Shown in pieces: positions 8,243 through 17,391 of a stretch of 64,000 bases of DNA. The position numbers and the translations under genes are program-made. The notes under the pieces were generated by a model. The model was not told the origin of the DNA. It was given only the letters and a program-made list of their open reading frames with translations, and made no database searches. Positions within the stretch are counted from its first letter, which is position 1, and every line of letters begins with the position of its first letter. The stretch comes from JAOUJD01 sp963726405 (GTDB lineage: Bacteria > Pseudomonadota > Gammaproteobacteria > Burkholderiales > Burkholderiaceae_F): the NCBI GenBank assembly GCA_963726405.1, contig CAVSCF010000001.1, positions 1 through 64,000 on the forward strand. Direction: 5' to 3'.

Positions 8243-10072
8243 CTACCCGATCGGCTGCGTGCGCTCGGTGAGCCATGCGAGCGCGGCGCCGCTCACGTGC
8301 GGCCCGACCCGGCGGCGCACCTCGGCGTGGTAGCTGTCGAGCCACATCAGTTCGTCGGCGCTCATCATCGACGTGTCGACGAGGCGCGTGTCGATGGGGC
8401 AGAGCGTCAGCGTCTCGAACTGCAGGAACTCGCCGAACTCCGTCGTCATGGCAGGGACGTTGAGCACGAGATTCTCGATGCGCACGCCCCACCGGCCCGG
8501 CCGGTACAAACCCGGCTCGTTGGACGTCACCATGCCCGGCTCCATCGCCGTCTGCGGCTCCGGCGGCAGGTGCGGCGTGATGCCATGCGGACCCTCGTGC
8601 ACGTTGAGGAAGTAGCCCACGCCATGGCCGGTGCCGTGGCCGAAGTCGGCGAACTCCGCCCAGATGGGCGCGCGCGCGATCGTGTCGAGCATCGGACTTT
8701 TCGTGCCACGAGGAAACCTGGCGCGCGACAGCGCGATCATGCCCTTCAGCACCAGCGTGAAGTCGCGCCGCTGCTCGGCCGTCGTGTTGCCGACCGGGAC
8801 CACGCGCGTGATGTCGGTCGTGCCGTATTCGTACTGGCCACCGGAGTCGATCAGCAGCAGGCCGTCCCCGATCGTGCCCCGCATGCAGATGGTCGCGTGC
8901 GATTCCTCGGTTGCGCGGTAGTGGGGCAGCGCGCCGTTGGCGTTGAAGCCGGCGATGGTCGAGAAGCTCGGGCACACGTATCCCGGCCGGCGCGCCCGCG
9001 CGGCCGTGACGTGTTCATCGATCGTCAGCTCGGTGATCGTTTCGTGTCCGAGCGCGCCTTCGAACCAGGCGAAGAACTCGGCGAGCGCCGCGCCGTCATG
9101 CTCCATGGCCGCCCGGATGTGATGCGCCTCCGCGTCCGTCTTGCGGCTCTTCGCCATCGTCGACGGATTGATCGCCTCGATCACGGTGACGTCGCGCGCC
9201 ACGGACTGTCGCAGTCCGTACGTGATCCGGCGTGGATCGATCAGCAGCGCAGCACCGCTCGGCAGCGCCGCCAATGCCCCCGCGGCGCGGACATACGGCG
9301 CGAGCACGATGCCGTCGGCCTGCAGCTTTCCCTTCAACGCCGCCGCGACCTTGCCTTCGCCGATGAACAGCGTGGCGCGCTCGCCTTCGATCAGCAGGTG
9401 CGCAAGGAAGACCGGGTTGTACTGCACGTCGGCGCCGCGCAGATTGGTCAGCCAGGCGATGTCGTCGACGGTGGAGATAAAGTGGTGCGTCGCTCCGAGC
9501 GCCTTCATCTCGGCGCGCACCATCGCGAGCTTCGCGGTGCGCGGAGTGGGGGCGAAGGGCGCGACGTGCTCGAATACCGGCGCGGTCGGCAAAGGCGGGC
9601 GCTCGATCCACACATCGTTCAGCACGTCGTGGTCGGTGACGAGATCGATCCCGCGCGCGGCCAGCGCCGCCTGCAGAAGCCGGGCCGCGGCGAGTCCGAG
9701 CACATTGCCGTCGACGGCCACGAGGTCGCCCTGCCGCAGTCGTGTCGCGAGCCAGTCGACATGGGCGGTGGCGCCGACGCCGGTCAGCTTCATCAGTTCG
9801 ACGCCGGTGCCGGCAAGCTGGGTTTCCGCCTGCATCCAGTAGCGGCCATCGACCCACACGCCCGCGAAATCGCCGGTCACGATCAGCGTGCCGACCGAGC
9901 CGGTGAAGCCGGAGAAGAACTCACGTCCCTTCCAGTGGTCCGGCAGGTACTCCGACAGGTGCGGATCGCTCGACGGCACGACAAGCGCGGCGAGGTTGCG
10001 TGACTTGAGGGCCGCGCGAATCGCCGCGATGCGGGTGCGGATGCTGGCGCGACGGGCGTCGAGAGTATCCAT
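8243..10072 (-). CDS. M24 aminopeptidase P family (Xaa-Pro aminopeptidase)
   Basis: This 609-residue protein is a long (eukaryote-like, three-domain) aminopeptidase P that removes an N-terminal residue preceding proline. Two creatinase N-terminal domains (residues about 1-160 and 160-310, PSSDPHLSEYLPDHWKGREF at the front) precede the pita-bread metallopeptidase domain. Metal ligands are visible: Asp in LLLIDSGGQY, Asp in TTDITR, His in GHGTGHGVGYFLNVHEGP, Glu in VTSNEPGLY and Glu in IENLVLNV. The start at 10072 (MDTLDARRASIRTRI) was chosen over a longer frame from 10147 because homology begins there. It stands alone, back to back with the receiver relic and downstream of a lipoprotein gene on the same strand. 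Confidence 0.9.
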   Translation of the reverse strand: MDTLDARRASIRTRIAAIRAALKSRNLAALVVPSSDPHLSEYLPDHWKGREFFSGFTGSVGTLIVTGDFAGVWVDGRYWMQAETQLAGTGVELMKLTGVGATAHVDWLATRLRQGDLVAVDGNVLGLAAARLLQAALAARGIDLVTDHDVLNDVWIERPPLPTAPVFEHVAPFAPTPRTAKLAMVRAEMKALGATHHFISTVDDIAWLTNLRGADVQYNPVFLAHLLIEGERATLFIGEGKVAAALKGKLQADGIVLAPYVRAAGALAALPSGAALLIDPRRITYGLRQSVARDVTVIEAINPSTMAKSRKTDAEAHHIRAAMEHDGAALAEFFAWFEGALGHETITELTIDEHVTAARARRPGYVCPSFSTIAGFNANGALPHYRATEESHATICMRGTIGDGLLLIDSGGQYEYGTTDITRVVPVGNTTAEQRRDFTLVLKGMIALSRARFPRGTKSPMLDTIARAPIWAEFADFGHGTGHGVGYFLNVHEGPHGITPHLPPEPQTAMEPGMVTSNEPGLYRPGRWGVRIENLVLNVPAMTTEFGEFLQFETLTLCPIDTRLVDTSMMSADELMWLDSYHAEVRRRVGPHVSGAALAWLTERTQPIG

Positions 10073-10213
10073 GGCGGGGAGCGGACGGCTGAGACGTTCA
10101 GAAGGCTCAGTGTAGGCGACTCGAAAGACGCGCGGCGCGGCATCCATGCTTTCGAAACGGGATGGAAGGTCAGCCGCGTCGCAACAGTTGCCGGCCGGGC
10201 CGGCAGGCGCGGC

Positions 10214-11869
10214 TTACCGCGGTGGCAAAGCGAACCGCGCGCTCCATCCCGCGACGCGCCGCTCCATCATGCGCACGATGTTCTCGTGCACCCGCCGGCG
10301 GAACTCCGCGTCCGGCGCGACCGCGCCCGCGGCCCGCAGCGCGCGCGCCGTGCCGGTGACCGCTGACAACGCCGGAAGCGAGCGCGCGGCGACGGCATAC
10401 ACATCGGTGCGATTGGCCGGATCGCCAGTGGTGCGGACGTGGACCGGCACGAACACGTTGTCGGCGCTCGCCAGTCCCTGGTAGTCGCCGAGGAATAGTC
10501 CGCGCGCGAAGGGCGCCGTGGCGAGATCGAAGGTCGGACTGATGCGGTGCTCGGTCCACGTCGTGCCGTTCGCCGTACGCGCGAGGATCACTTCGGTCGG
10601 CAGGTTCGCGGTGTCACCGGTGTTGCTGCGGAGGTCGTGGTAGATGACGCCCACCGTTCCGTTGGCGAGCACGTGGACATTGGGCGTGAAGGCCGGCACC
10701 GACGGCCGAGAATTGACCTGGACCGGAACGCTCCACGTCCGGCCGCCGTCGGTCGAGCGCGCGAGCGCGATGCCGTCGTGCGCGCCGTTCGAGTAACGGG
10801 CGTCCTGCCACACGACCCACAGGTGGCCGTTGGGCGCGACGGCGATCTGGCCGAGCGTGGCGCCGTCGCGGATCAGCGTGCCGTTGTCCGGATCGCGCGC
10901 GCCGACGGCGAGCAGGTCGGCCACCTTGAAGGGTCCTGTCCAGGTGCCGCCCTTGTCGACCGACAGCAGCACGTGCAGCGAGGCGATCGTCACGCCGTTC
11001 GGGCCGGCGTCGAGCCGCGTGAGGAGATTCACGACGGTCCCGCTCGGCAGCACGGCGATGACGTTGCCGATCGTCTGGCTGCCCTGGCCCGGGTCGTAGA
11101 TCGCGCGCGCCGCTTCCCAGGTGGTGCCACCATCGGTCGTGCGGGCGAAGATCGTCGGTCCCGAGCCGTTCGCGGCGAGGCGATCCCACACGGCATAGAC
11201 GTAGCGCGGGTCGGTGGCGTCGGCGGTGATCGTGTTCTTGTCGTTGAAGAAGTCCTCGCCATCGCGGATCAGCGTCGACACCGGTCCCCAGGTGCGCCCG
11301 CCGTCGGTCGAGCGACTGACGAGCATCGCGTTGAAGGCGCCGGGATTGAATGCCGCTCCGGTGACGCTGAGCGCCATCTGGAACACCGCGCCGTCGGGCG
11401 CGAAGGTCGCCCAGGGGTCGGTCGAGCGCTGGTAGTCGCCGCCGTTGAGCGCGTTGCCGCCGGCGCAGTGCGAGAACGGAACGGCGGTTCGCGTCCACGT
11501 GATGCCGCCATCGGTCGTCGTCGCCGTCAGCAGTCCGTTCGACGATCCACCCGACCAGCGGTCCTGCTGCCATGTCGCGACCCAGTTGTTCGGGTCGCGC
11601 GGGTTCACGGCCACGTACGGTTCGACTTCGGCATTCAGGTAGAGCGTGTCGGTCGGCGTCGCTCCGGTGCAGCTCGCATTGAACGGGGTAGTGCCTGAAA
11701 TGCGGACCGGCGTGTCGCTTGCCAGCGGCGGCAGCGCGATGGGCGGCGGCGCAGGAGCAGGCGCGGGCGGCGGCGCCAACGACGCTGCGCCATCACCACC
11801 GCCTCCGCATGCCGCCAGCATGACGGTCGACAGCGTTGCCCCGGCCCACAGCCAGATTCTTGCCGTCAT
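10214..11869 (-). CDS. BNR/Asp-box repeat (sialidase-fold) lipoprotein
   Basis: This 551-residue secreted lipoprotein has the signal MTARIWLWAGATLSTVMLAA followed by the lipobox Cys and a Gly/Pro/Ala-rich linker. A beta-propeller follows with at least five Asp boxes (S/T-x-D-G-G-x-T/S-W): TTDGGITW, STDGGRTW twice, TTDGGTTW and a degenerate SVDKGGTW. The pattern is that of exo-alpha-sialidases, but the catalytic Arg triad and Tyr/Glu pair cannot be confirmed by eye, so glycosidase activity is not claimed. Start 11869 is preceded by a GGAGAG ribosome site. It probably acts at the cell surface. Neighbours give no hint of a substrate. Confidence 0.75.
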   Translation of the reverse strand: MTARIWLWAGATLSTVMLAACGGGGDGAASLAPPPAPAPAPPPIALPPLASDTPVRISGTTPFNASCTGATPTDTLYLNAEVEPYVAVNPRDPNNWVATWQQDRWSGGSSNGLLTATTTDGGITWTRTAVPFSHCAGGNALNGGDYQRSTDPWATFAPDGAVFQMALSVTGAAFNPGAFNAMLVSRSTDGGRTWGPVSTLIRDGEDFFNDKNTITADATDPRYVYAVWDRLAANGSGPTIFARTTDGGTTWEAARAIYDPGQGSQTIGNVIAVLPSGTVVNLLTRLDAGPNGVTIASLHVLLSVDKGGTWTGPFKVADLLAVGARDPDNGTLIRDGATLGQIAVAPNGHLWVVWQDARYSNGAHDGIALARSTDGGRTWSVPVQVNSRPSVPAFTPNVHVLANGTVGVIYHDLRSNTGDTANLPTEVILARTANGTTWTEHRISPTFDLATAPFARGLFLGDYQGLASADNVFVPVHVRTTGDPANRTDVYAVAARSLPALSAVTGTARALRAAGAVAPDAEFRRRVHENIVRMMERRVAGWSARFALPPR

Positions 11870-12118
11870 CGCCGCTCTCCGTTCCGATTGCCGTTTTTTG
11901 GGTGCGAGGATTGTGCAGGCGGCCGGGTCGAAGGCAGCCGGGTTCCGACGACGGCGCGAAAGCGTGGCGCGAAGCCGCGATCCTCGGGGGTGGAACGCAC
12001 CGACCGCCGGTCGGATCGACGCGCCTTCGTTGCGTTCGATGCGATCTGCGCCAAATCGATCGAACCGTGATGCGTTTCGCGGGAGCGATCGCTCCCTTGC
12101 ATGCACCTTCGTTCGCCG
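11870..12118. other. divergent intergenic region, left part
   Basis: This is the first part of a 394-base divergent gap between the BNR lipoprotein (minus) and ccoI (plus). No gene was found in it. The right part (12119-12263) holds the FNR site and promoter of ccoI. No clear promoter for the lipoprotein gene could be picked out by eye. Confidence 0.5.
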
Positions 12119-12159
12119 TTGACCGAAGTCAACCGCCCCTCAGCCGTCTTGCGTAGCCT
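12119..12159 (+). promoter_or_regulatory. FNR box and promoter of ccoIS
   Basis: TTGACCGAAGTCAA (12119-12132) is a perfect inverted repeat of TTGAC around four bases. It is followed exactly 21 nt later by TAGCCT (12154-12159), a plausible -10. The box centre is about 41.5 bases upstream of the predicted start (~12167), the class II position for FNR/ANR activation. The same layout occurs before ccoN and hemN, and the fnr gene lies 9 kb away. Confidence 0.82.
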
Positions 12160-12263
12160 ACTTTGCGCATGTTCCCCTTTGTGCGGCGGCGCAAGGGAGG
12201 GGCGCTTCGGGTACGCTGGCGCGGTTCCGATGCGTTTTGCGGCCGCCGCATTTTCCCTTCTGC

Positions 12264-14723
12264 ATGTCTTCTGACCTGACTCGCAAGGCCAAGGTGTCTG
12301 CGGTGGCTGGCGCGCTCGCGTCGGCCGACGAATCCGCCGGCGTGTGCGACCACTGCGGCGATTCGCTGGCCGGGCTGCGCGTCGTGCGTCGCCCGCTCGG
12401 TTCTTCCATGCGCTTGTTCTGCTGCAACGGCTGCTCGTTCATCGCCGAGCAGCTGTTCCTGGCGCAGGCCGGCAGCAAGGACCGCGAAGCGCTGGCCTCG
12501 CTCGTCAACGGCGGCACCGAGGAAGCCACGCTCGTCCCCGTCGGCGGCTATTCCCAGGTCCAACTTCCGATCCGCGGCATGGTGTGCAGCGCGTGTGCCC
12601 TGCTGATCGAGTACACGCTGCGGCGGCAACACGGGGTGGCGCGCGCGAACGTCGACTTCGGCGCCCAGATCGCCTACATCACCTTCGATCAGGCGCTCGT
12701 CACGCGCGGCGAACTGCAGCGCGCCATCGAGCGCGCCGGCTACGACGCCGGCCGGGTCCCGATCGACGAGCGCCGCGTCCGCCGGATCGACCTGCTGCGG
12801 GTCCTGATCGCCTGGCTGGGCATGATGCAGGTGATGATGCTGGCCGTGCCGCTGTACTTCGCCGCCCCGGGCGACGTCCCCGCGGACATCGAGCAGCTGA
12901 TGCGCATCGCAAGCCTGGTGCTGACGTTGCCGGTGATGCTGTTCTCGGCCCAGCCGCTGTACCGGGCGGCCTGGAGCCAGTTGCGCATGGGTTCGGTCGG
13001 CATGGACCTGCCGGTGGTGCTCGGCATCTCGGCGGCGTTCGTCGCCAGCACGGCCGCCACGATCGCCGCGCGCGGCGCGGTCTACTTCGACTCGGTGACG
13101 ATGTTTGTCGCGCTGGTGCTGGCGTCGCGCTGGGTGCTGGTGCGCGGCCTGGCGTCCGCCCGTGAGCACATCGATGCGGCGCGCCGGCAGTCGACCATCT
13201 CGGCGCTGCGCCTGGTTGCCTTTCCGTCGTCGCTGGCGACCGAATCGCTGCACGCCGAGCAGCTGAAGATCGGCGATCGCGTGCTGGTTCCGCCCGGCGA
13301 GACCGTGCCGGCGGACGGCGTGGTCGTGCACGGGCGCTCGAGCTGCTCGCAGGCCTGGCTCACCGGGGAATCGACGCCCATCGAGAAGGCCAGCGGCGCC
13401 GCCATCCTCGCCGGCTCGATCAACCTCGACCAGCCCCTGGTGATCGAGGTGACGCGCATCGGCCACGCCACGTCGCTCGCGGCGCTGCAGCGGCTCGTCG
13501 ACGAAGCCGGGCGCGAAAGGCCGCAGATCGTCGAAAGCGCCAATCGGATCGCGGGCTGGTTCCTCTGGGCCGTCCTCGGGATCACGGCGGCCACGGTCGT
13601 GGGCTGGTGGATCGTGGATCCGTCCCAGGCCCTGCCGAACGCGATCGCGGTTCTCGTCGCCACCTGCCCGTGCGCACTGTCGCTGGCCGCGCCGGCCGCC
13701 ATCGCCGCCGCGCAGTCCGCGCTCGCACAGCGCCGCATCCTGCTCGCGCGGACGGTCGCCATCGAGACGCTGGCGCGGGTGGACGTCCTCGCGTGCGACA
13801 AGACCGGAACGCTGACGACCGGCGAGCCGGCGCTCCTGCGGCAACTCGTCGTGCGCGATGGCGATCCCGAGGAAATCCTCGCCGTCGCGGCCGCGCTCGA
13901 GACGATGTCGACCCACCCGTACGCGCGCGCGCTGATCGCCGCGGCGCACTCGATCCGCAAGCCGCTGCCCACCGTGGTCGACGGACGCGTGGAAGCGTCG
14001 GCGGGCCTCGAAGGCATCGTGAGCGGGCAGCGGCAGCGCCTCGGCAAACTGGAGTTCGCTCTGCCGGACAAGCTGGCCTCGCACCGGGCGGACATCAACA
14101 CGATCGTGCAGAAGGAAGGCTTGAGCGCGGCGAGCTATGTCGTCCTGGCCGACGAGCAGGGCGCCGTCGCGATCTTCGTGTTCGGCGAACGGCTGCGCGA
14201 GGATGCGGCGACCCTCGCCGACCGCGCCGCCGAGCGCGGGATCGACGTGGTGGTGCTCTCGGGCGATCGCCGCGAACCCGTGCAGGGCGTGGCGGCATCG
14301 CTGGGCATCGAACGCGCGCTGGCCCACCAGACGCCGGATAGCAAGCGCTCCTGGGTGGCGGGCCAGCAACGCGCCGGACACGTTGTCGCGATGCTCGGCG
14401 ACGGCCTGAACGACGCGCCTGTCATCGCGCAGGCCGACGTGTCGGTGGCGCTGGCGAGCGGCTCGACCCTGGCGCAGGCGCGTGCCGACCTGATCGTGCT
14501 GTCGTCGCAACTGGCCGACGTCGACTTCGCGTTCGCCGCCGCACGTCGCGCCATGCGGATCGTGCGGCAGAACCTGGCATGGGCATTCGGCTACAACGTC
14601 GCCATCATTCCGCTGGCGGCGTTCGGCTACGTCTCGCCCGCGGTGGCGGCGGCCGGCATGGCGGCGAGTTCGCTCCTCGTCGTCGGCAATGCGCTGCGTG
14701 CCAAGCGCGTTCCGAAAGCTTGA
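12264..14723 (+). CDS. ccoI: cbb3-associated copper-translocating P-type ATPase CcoI
   Basis: This 819-residue P1B-type ATPase exports or delivers copper for assembly of the cbb3 oxidase CuB centre. The N-terminus has the FixI/CcoI cysteine pattern CDHCG and FCCNGC, then a heavy-metal domain with GMVCSAC. Core motifs are AWLTGESTPIEKA (actuator), TCPCALS (metal path, helix 6), CDKTGTLTTGE (phosphorylated Asp), MSTHPYARAL and GDGLNDAPVIAQ. The ATG at 12264 was chosen over an upstream non-ATG start at 12237. It overlaps ccoS as TGATG and is preceded by an FNR box, so copper supply and oxidase should rise together at low oxygen. Family evidence is very strong. Confidence 0.96.
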   Translation: MSSDLTRKAKVSAVAGALASADESAGVCDHCGDSLAGLRVVRRPLGSSMRLFCCNGCSFIAEQLFLAQAGSKDREALASLVNGGTEEATLVPVGGYSQVQLPIRGMVCSACALLIEYTLRRQHGVARANVDFGAQIAYITFDQALVTRGELQRAIERAGYDAGRVPIDERRVRRIDLLRVLIAWLGMMQVMMLAVPLYFAAPGDVPADIEQLMRIASLVLTLPVMLFSAQPLYRAAWSQLRMGSVGMDLPVVLGISAAFVASTAATIAARGAVYFDSVTMFVALVLASRWVLVRGLASAREHIDAARRQSTISALRLVAFPSSLATESLHAEQLKIGDRVLVPPGETVPADGVVVHGRSSCSQAWLTGESTPIEKASGAAILAGSINLDQPLVIEVTRIGHATSLAALQRLVDEAGRERPQIVESANRIAGWFLWAVLGITAATVVGWWIVDPSQALPNAIAVLVATCPCALSLAAPAAIAAAQSALAQRRILLARTVAIETLARVDVLACDKTGTLTTGEPALLRQLVVRDGDPEEILAVAAALETMSTHPYARALIAAAHSIRKPLPTVVDGRVEASAGLEGIVSGQRQRLGKLEFALPDKLASHRADINTIVQKEGLSAASYVVLADEQGAVAIFVFGERLREDAATLADRAAERGIDVVVLSGDRREPVQGVAASLGIERALAHQTPDSKRSWVAGQQRAGHVVAMLGDGLNDAPVIAQADVSVALASGSTLAQARADLIVLSSQLADVDFAFAAARRAMRIVRQNLAWAFGYNVAIIPLAAFGYVSPAVAAAGMAASSLLVVGNALRAKRVPKA

Positions 14724-14878
14724 TGGAATCGCTTTATCTGCTGATCCCGCTGTCCGTCATCCTCGTGCTGCTCATCGGCGGAATTCTCGTGTGGGCCGTG
14801 ATGTCCGGGCAGTTCGAGGAACTCGACGATGCGGGCCAGCGCGTCCTCGACGACGACGAGCCCTCCGGCAAGACCTGA
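14723..14878 (+). CDS. ccoS: cbb3 oxidase maturation protein CcoS
   Basis: This is a 51-residue single-span protein: MESLYLLIPLSVILVLLIGG begins the membrane helix, and the tail has MSGQFEELDDAGQRVLDD, the CcoS hallmark (W-x-x-x-x-GQF-D/E-D-L-D/E-x-x-G). It is needed for cofactor insertion (haem and copper) into the cbb3 oxidase in organisms where it was studied. It begins inside the ccoI stop (TGATG at 14721-14725), so the two are co-translated. It is followed by the 259-base leader of ccoN. Confidence 0.93.
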   Translation: MESLYLLIPLSVILVLLIGGILVWAVMSGQFEELDDAGQRVLDDDEPSGKT

Positions 14879-14943
14879 CACGCGACGAGGAAAAGCGCAA
14901 CTTTTTCAGTGACCTGCCTCACCGGCCGTCCCTTCCCGGCGGG

Positions 14944-14984
14944 TTGACCTTTGTCAATCTTGAGAGGCGTGCAAACCCTAGCAT
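14944..14984 (+). promoter_or_regulatory. FNR box and promoter of ccoNOQP
   Basis: TTGACCTTTGTCAA (14944-14957) has perfect TTGAC arms around CTTT. TAGCAT at 14979-14984 lies exactly 21 nt downstream and is the likely -10. The predicted transcription start is near 14992, leaving a leader of about 145 bases before ccoN. The spacing is identical to that in the ccoI and hemN promoters. Confidence 0.85.
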
Positions 14985-15137
14985 CCCCCCCCGGACGAGT
15001 AGTTTTCTTCTCCGGTGACCTGTCATGCCGTGGAGCGCAGCGAAGAACCACGGAAGCCTGGCCACCGGTTCAAATGCACCGCCCCCGGCCATCACGGCCA
15101 AATACACCTGCCCCACGCTCTCCTGCATGAGGAATAC

Positions 15138-16574
15138 ATGAGCCCAACTGTGAACACAGAAGGCACCTATAACTACAAGGTCGTACGGCAGTTCGCCGTG
15201 ATGACAGTGATCTGGGGCATCGTCGGCATGCTGGTCGGCGTGATCATCGCCGCGCAGATGGCCTGGCCGGAACTCAACTTCGGCGTGCCCTGGCTGTCGT
15301 TCGGTCGCCTCCGTCCGTTGCACACCAACGCGGTCATCTTCGCGTTCGGCGGCTGCGCCCTGTTCGCAACCAGCTATTACGTCGTGCAGCGCACCTCGCA
15401 GGCGCGCCTGTTCTCCGACGGGCTGGCGGCATTCACGTTCTGGGGCTGGCAACTCGTCATCGTTCTGGCCGCGGTCACGCTGCCGCTCGGCCTGACGTCG
15501 GGCAAGGAGTACGCCGAACTCGAGTGGCCGATCGACATCCTGATCACGCTCGTCTGGGTCGCGTACGCGGTCGTGTTCTTCGGCACGATCTTCAAGCGCA
15601 AGGTCCGGCACATCTACGTCGCCAACTGGTTCTACGGCGCGTTCATCCTGACCGTCGCGCTGCTGCACGTCGTCAACAGCATCGCGGTGCCGGCGGGCCT
15701 GTTCAAGTCGTACTCGGTGTACGCCGGCGCGCAGGACGCGATGGTGCAGTGGTGGTACGGCCACAACGCGGTCGGCTTCTTCCTGACCGCGGGCTTCCTC
15801 GGGATCATGTATTACTTCGTGCCGAAGGCCGCCGGCCGCCCGGTGTACTCGTACCGGCTGTCGGTGGTGCACTTCTGGGCGCTGATCTTCACGTACATGT
15901 GGGCGGGCCCGCACCACCTGCACTACACGGCGCTGCCCGACTGGGCGCAATCGCTCGGCATGGTCTTCTCGCTGATCCTGCTCGCGCCGTCGTGGGGCGG
16001 GATGATCAACGGCATCATGACGCTCTCGGGCGCGTGGCACAAACTGCGCGACGACCCGATCCTGAAGTTCCTGATCGTCTCGCTGTCGTTCTACGGCATG
16101 TCGACCTTCGAAGGGCCGATGATGTCCATCAAGACGGTCAACGCGCTCAGCCACTACACGGACTGGACGATCGGCCACGTGCACTCGGGCGCGCTGGGCT
16201 GGGTGGGCCTGGTCTCCATCGGCGCCATCTACTACCTGCTGCCGCGCCTGTACGGCCGAACCGAAATGGCCAGCGTGCGCCTGGTGACGACGCACTTCTG
16301 GGTCGCGACCATCGGCATCGTGGTCTACATCGCCGCCATGTGGATCGCCGGCGTGATGCAGGGCCTGATGTGGCGCGCGGTGAACGACGACGGGACACTC
16401 ACGTACACGTTCATCGAGAGCGTGAAGTCGACCTATCCGTTCTACGTGATCCGCCTCGCGGGCGGCACGCTCTACCTGGCGGGCATGTTCCTGATGGCGT
16501 GGAACATGTTCAAGACGATCGGACAGGGCAAGGCCGTCGAGGCGCCGATCCCGGCGGCCGTCGCCCACGCCTGA
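15138..16574 (+). CDS. ccoN: cbb3-type cytochrome c oxidase subunit I (CcoN)
   Basis: This 478-residue, 12-helix catalytic subunit reduces O2 to water at a haem b3-CuB centre and conserves energy as proton motive force at low oxygen. Haem and CuB histidines are visible in RLRPLHTNAVIFAFGG, WWYGHNAVGFF, WAGPHHLHYTALPDWAQ and DWTIGHVHSGALGW. The start at ATG 15138 has a GAGG ribosome site six bases upstream and matches family length; a longer in-frame start at 15015 was not used. An FNR promoter lies 155-195 bases upstream. Genes ccoO, ccoQ and ccoP follow within 30 bases of each other, forming the structural operon. Confidence 0.97.
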   Translation: MSPTVNTEGTYNYKVVRQFAVMTVIWGIVGMLVGVIIAAQMAWPELNFGVPWLSFGRLRPLHTNAVIFAFGGCALFATSYYVVQRTSQARLFSDGLAAFTFWGWQLVIVLAAVTLPLGLTSGKEYAELEWPIDILITLVWVAYAVVFFGTIFKRKVRHIYVANWFYGAFILTVALLHVVNSIAVPAGLFKSYSVYAGAQDAMVQWWYGHNAVGFFLTAGFLGIMYYFVPKAAGRPVYSYRLSVVHFWALIFTYMWAGPHHLHYTALPDWAQSLGMVFSLILLAPSWGGMINGIMTLSGAWHKLRDDPILKFLIVSLSFYGMSTFEGPMMSIKTVNALSHYTDWTIGHVHSGALGWVGLVSIGAIYYLLPRLYGRTEMASVRLVTTHFWVATIGIVVYIAAMWIAGVMQGLMWRAVNDDGTLTYTFIESVKSTYPFYVIRLAGGTLYLAGMFLMAWNMFKTIGQGKAVEAPIPAAVAHA

Positions 16575-16602
16575 TTGCGATTACGAGATCGAGGAAACAG
16601 CA

Positions 16603-17217
16603 ATGAGCCTGACTCACGACAAGATCGAAACGACGCCGACGCTGCTGATCGTGCTCGTCATCCTGGTCGTCGCCATCGGCGGCCTGGTGGAGATCGTGCC
16701 GCTGTACTTCCAGCGCGCGACGACAGAAGCGGTGAAGGGCATCAAGCCGTACGAGCCGCTGCGCCTGGTGGGGCGCGACATCTACATCCGCGAGGGTTGC
16801 TACAACTGCCACTCGCAGATGATCCGCCCGTTCCGCGCGGAGACCCTGCGCTACGGCCACTACTCCGTGGCCGGCGAGTTCGTCTATGACCACCCGTTCC
16901 AGTGGGGCAGCAAGCGCACCGGTCCGGACCTGGCGCGCGTCGGCACCCGCTATTCCGACGAGTGGCACCGCGTGCACTTCAACAACCCGCGCGACGTCGT
17001 GCCGGAATCGAACATGCCGGCCTACCCGTGGCTCGCCAAGTCGAGCCTCGACGGCACCGACGTGCAGGTCCGCATGAAGGCGCTGAAGTCGATCGGCGTT
17101 CCGTACACCGACGAGCAGGTTGCGAAGGCGCCCGAGGCGCTCAAGGGCAAGACGGAGCTGGACGCGGTCATCGCATACCTTCAGGGCCTGGGCGTCGAGC
17201 TCAAGGGCGTTCGCTGA
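16603..17217 (+). CDS. ccoO: cbb3-type cytochrome c oxidase subunit II (CcoO)
   Basis: This 204-residue membrane-anchored mono-haem cytochrome c passes electrons from CcoP to CcoN. One N-terminal helix (about residues 13-35) precedes the haem-binding CYNCHSQMIRPFRAETLRYG block, where CYNCH binds haem c. The likely axial Met is in ESNMPAYPWL. Length is normal. It starts 28 bases after ccoN with an AGGAAA ribosome site. The YDHPFQWGSKRTGPDLARVG segment is strongly conserved in CcoO/FixO. Confidence 0.97.
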   Translation: MSLTHDKIETTPTLLIVLVILVVAIGGLVEIVPLYFQRATTEAVKGIKPYEPLRLVGRDIYIREGCYNCHSQMIRPFRAETLRYGHYSVAGEFVYDHPFQWGSKRTGPDLARVGTRYSDEWHRVHFNNPRDVVPESNMPAYPWLAKSSLDGTDVQVRMKALKSIGVPYTDEQVAKAPEALKGKTELDAVIAYLQGLGVELKGVR

Positions 17218-17226
17218 GGAGCCGGA

Positions 17227-17379
17227 ATGGACCTAAACGACATTCGCGCGGTCATGACGCTGCTGGCGTTCGTGACGTTCTGCTGCATCACGGTGTGGGC
17301 GTACAGCCGTGGTGCGAAAAAGGGATTCGACGAAGCGCAGGCCCTGCCGTTCGAAGACGACACGCCGGGCCGGCACTGA
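17227..17379 (+). CDS. ccoQ: cbb3 oxidase subunit CcoQ
   Basis: This 50-residue single-helix protein, MDLNDIRAVMTLLAFVTFCC then ITVWAYSRGAKKGFDEA, matches CcoQ/FixQ, a small subunit that stabilises the oxidase. It lies 9 bases after ccoO and 12 before ccoP, with a GAGGAG ribosome site overlapping the ccoO stop region. The tail PFEDD is typical of betaproteobacterial CcoQ. Confidence 0.92.
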   Translation: MDLNDIRAVMTLLAFVTFCCITVWAYSRGAKKGFDEAQALPFEDDTPGRH

Positions 17380-17391
17380 AAGAGGCGATCG

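Noticed and set aside
12129..14510. A 793-codon open frame antisense to ccoI, and similar long antisense frames over nrdJ, alaS, valS and others
   Set aside because: They exist because GC-rich codon bias leaves few stops in other frames; they are rich in Arg, Ala, His and Gly, match no family and lie exactly opposite strong genes.
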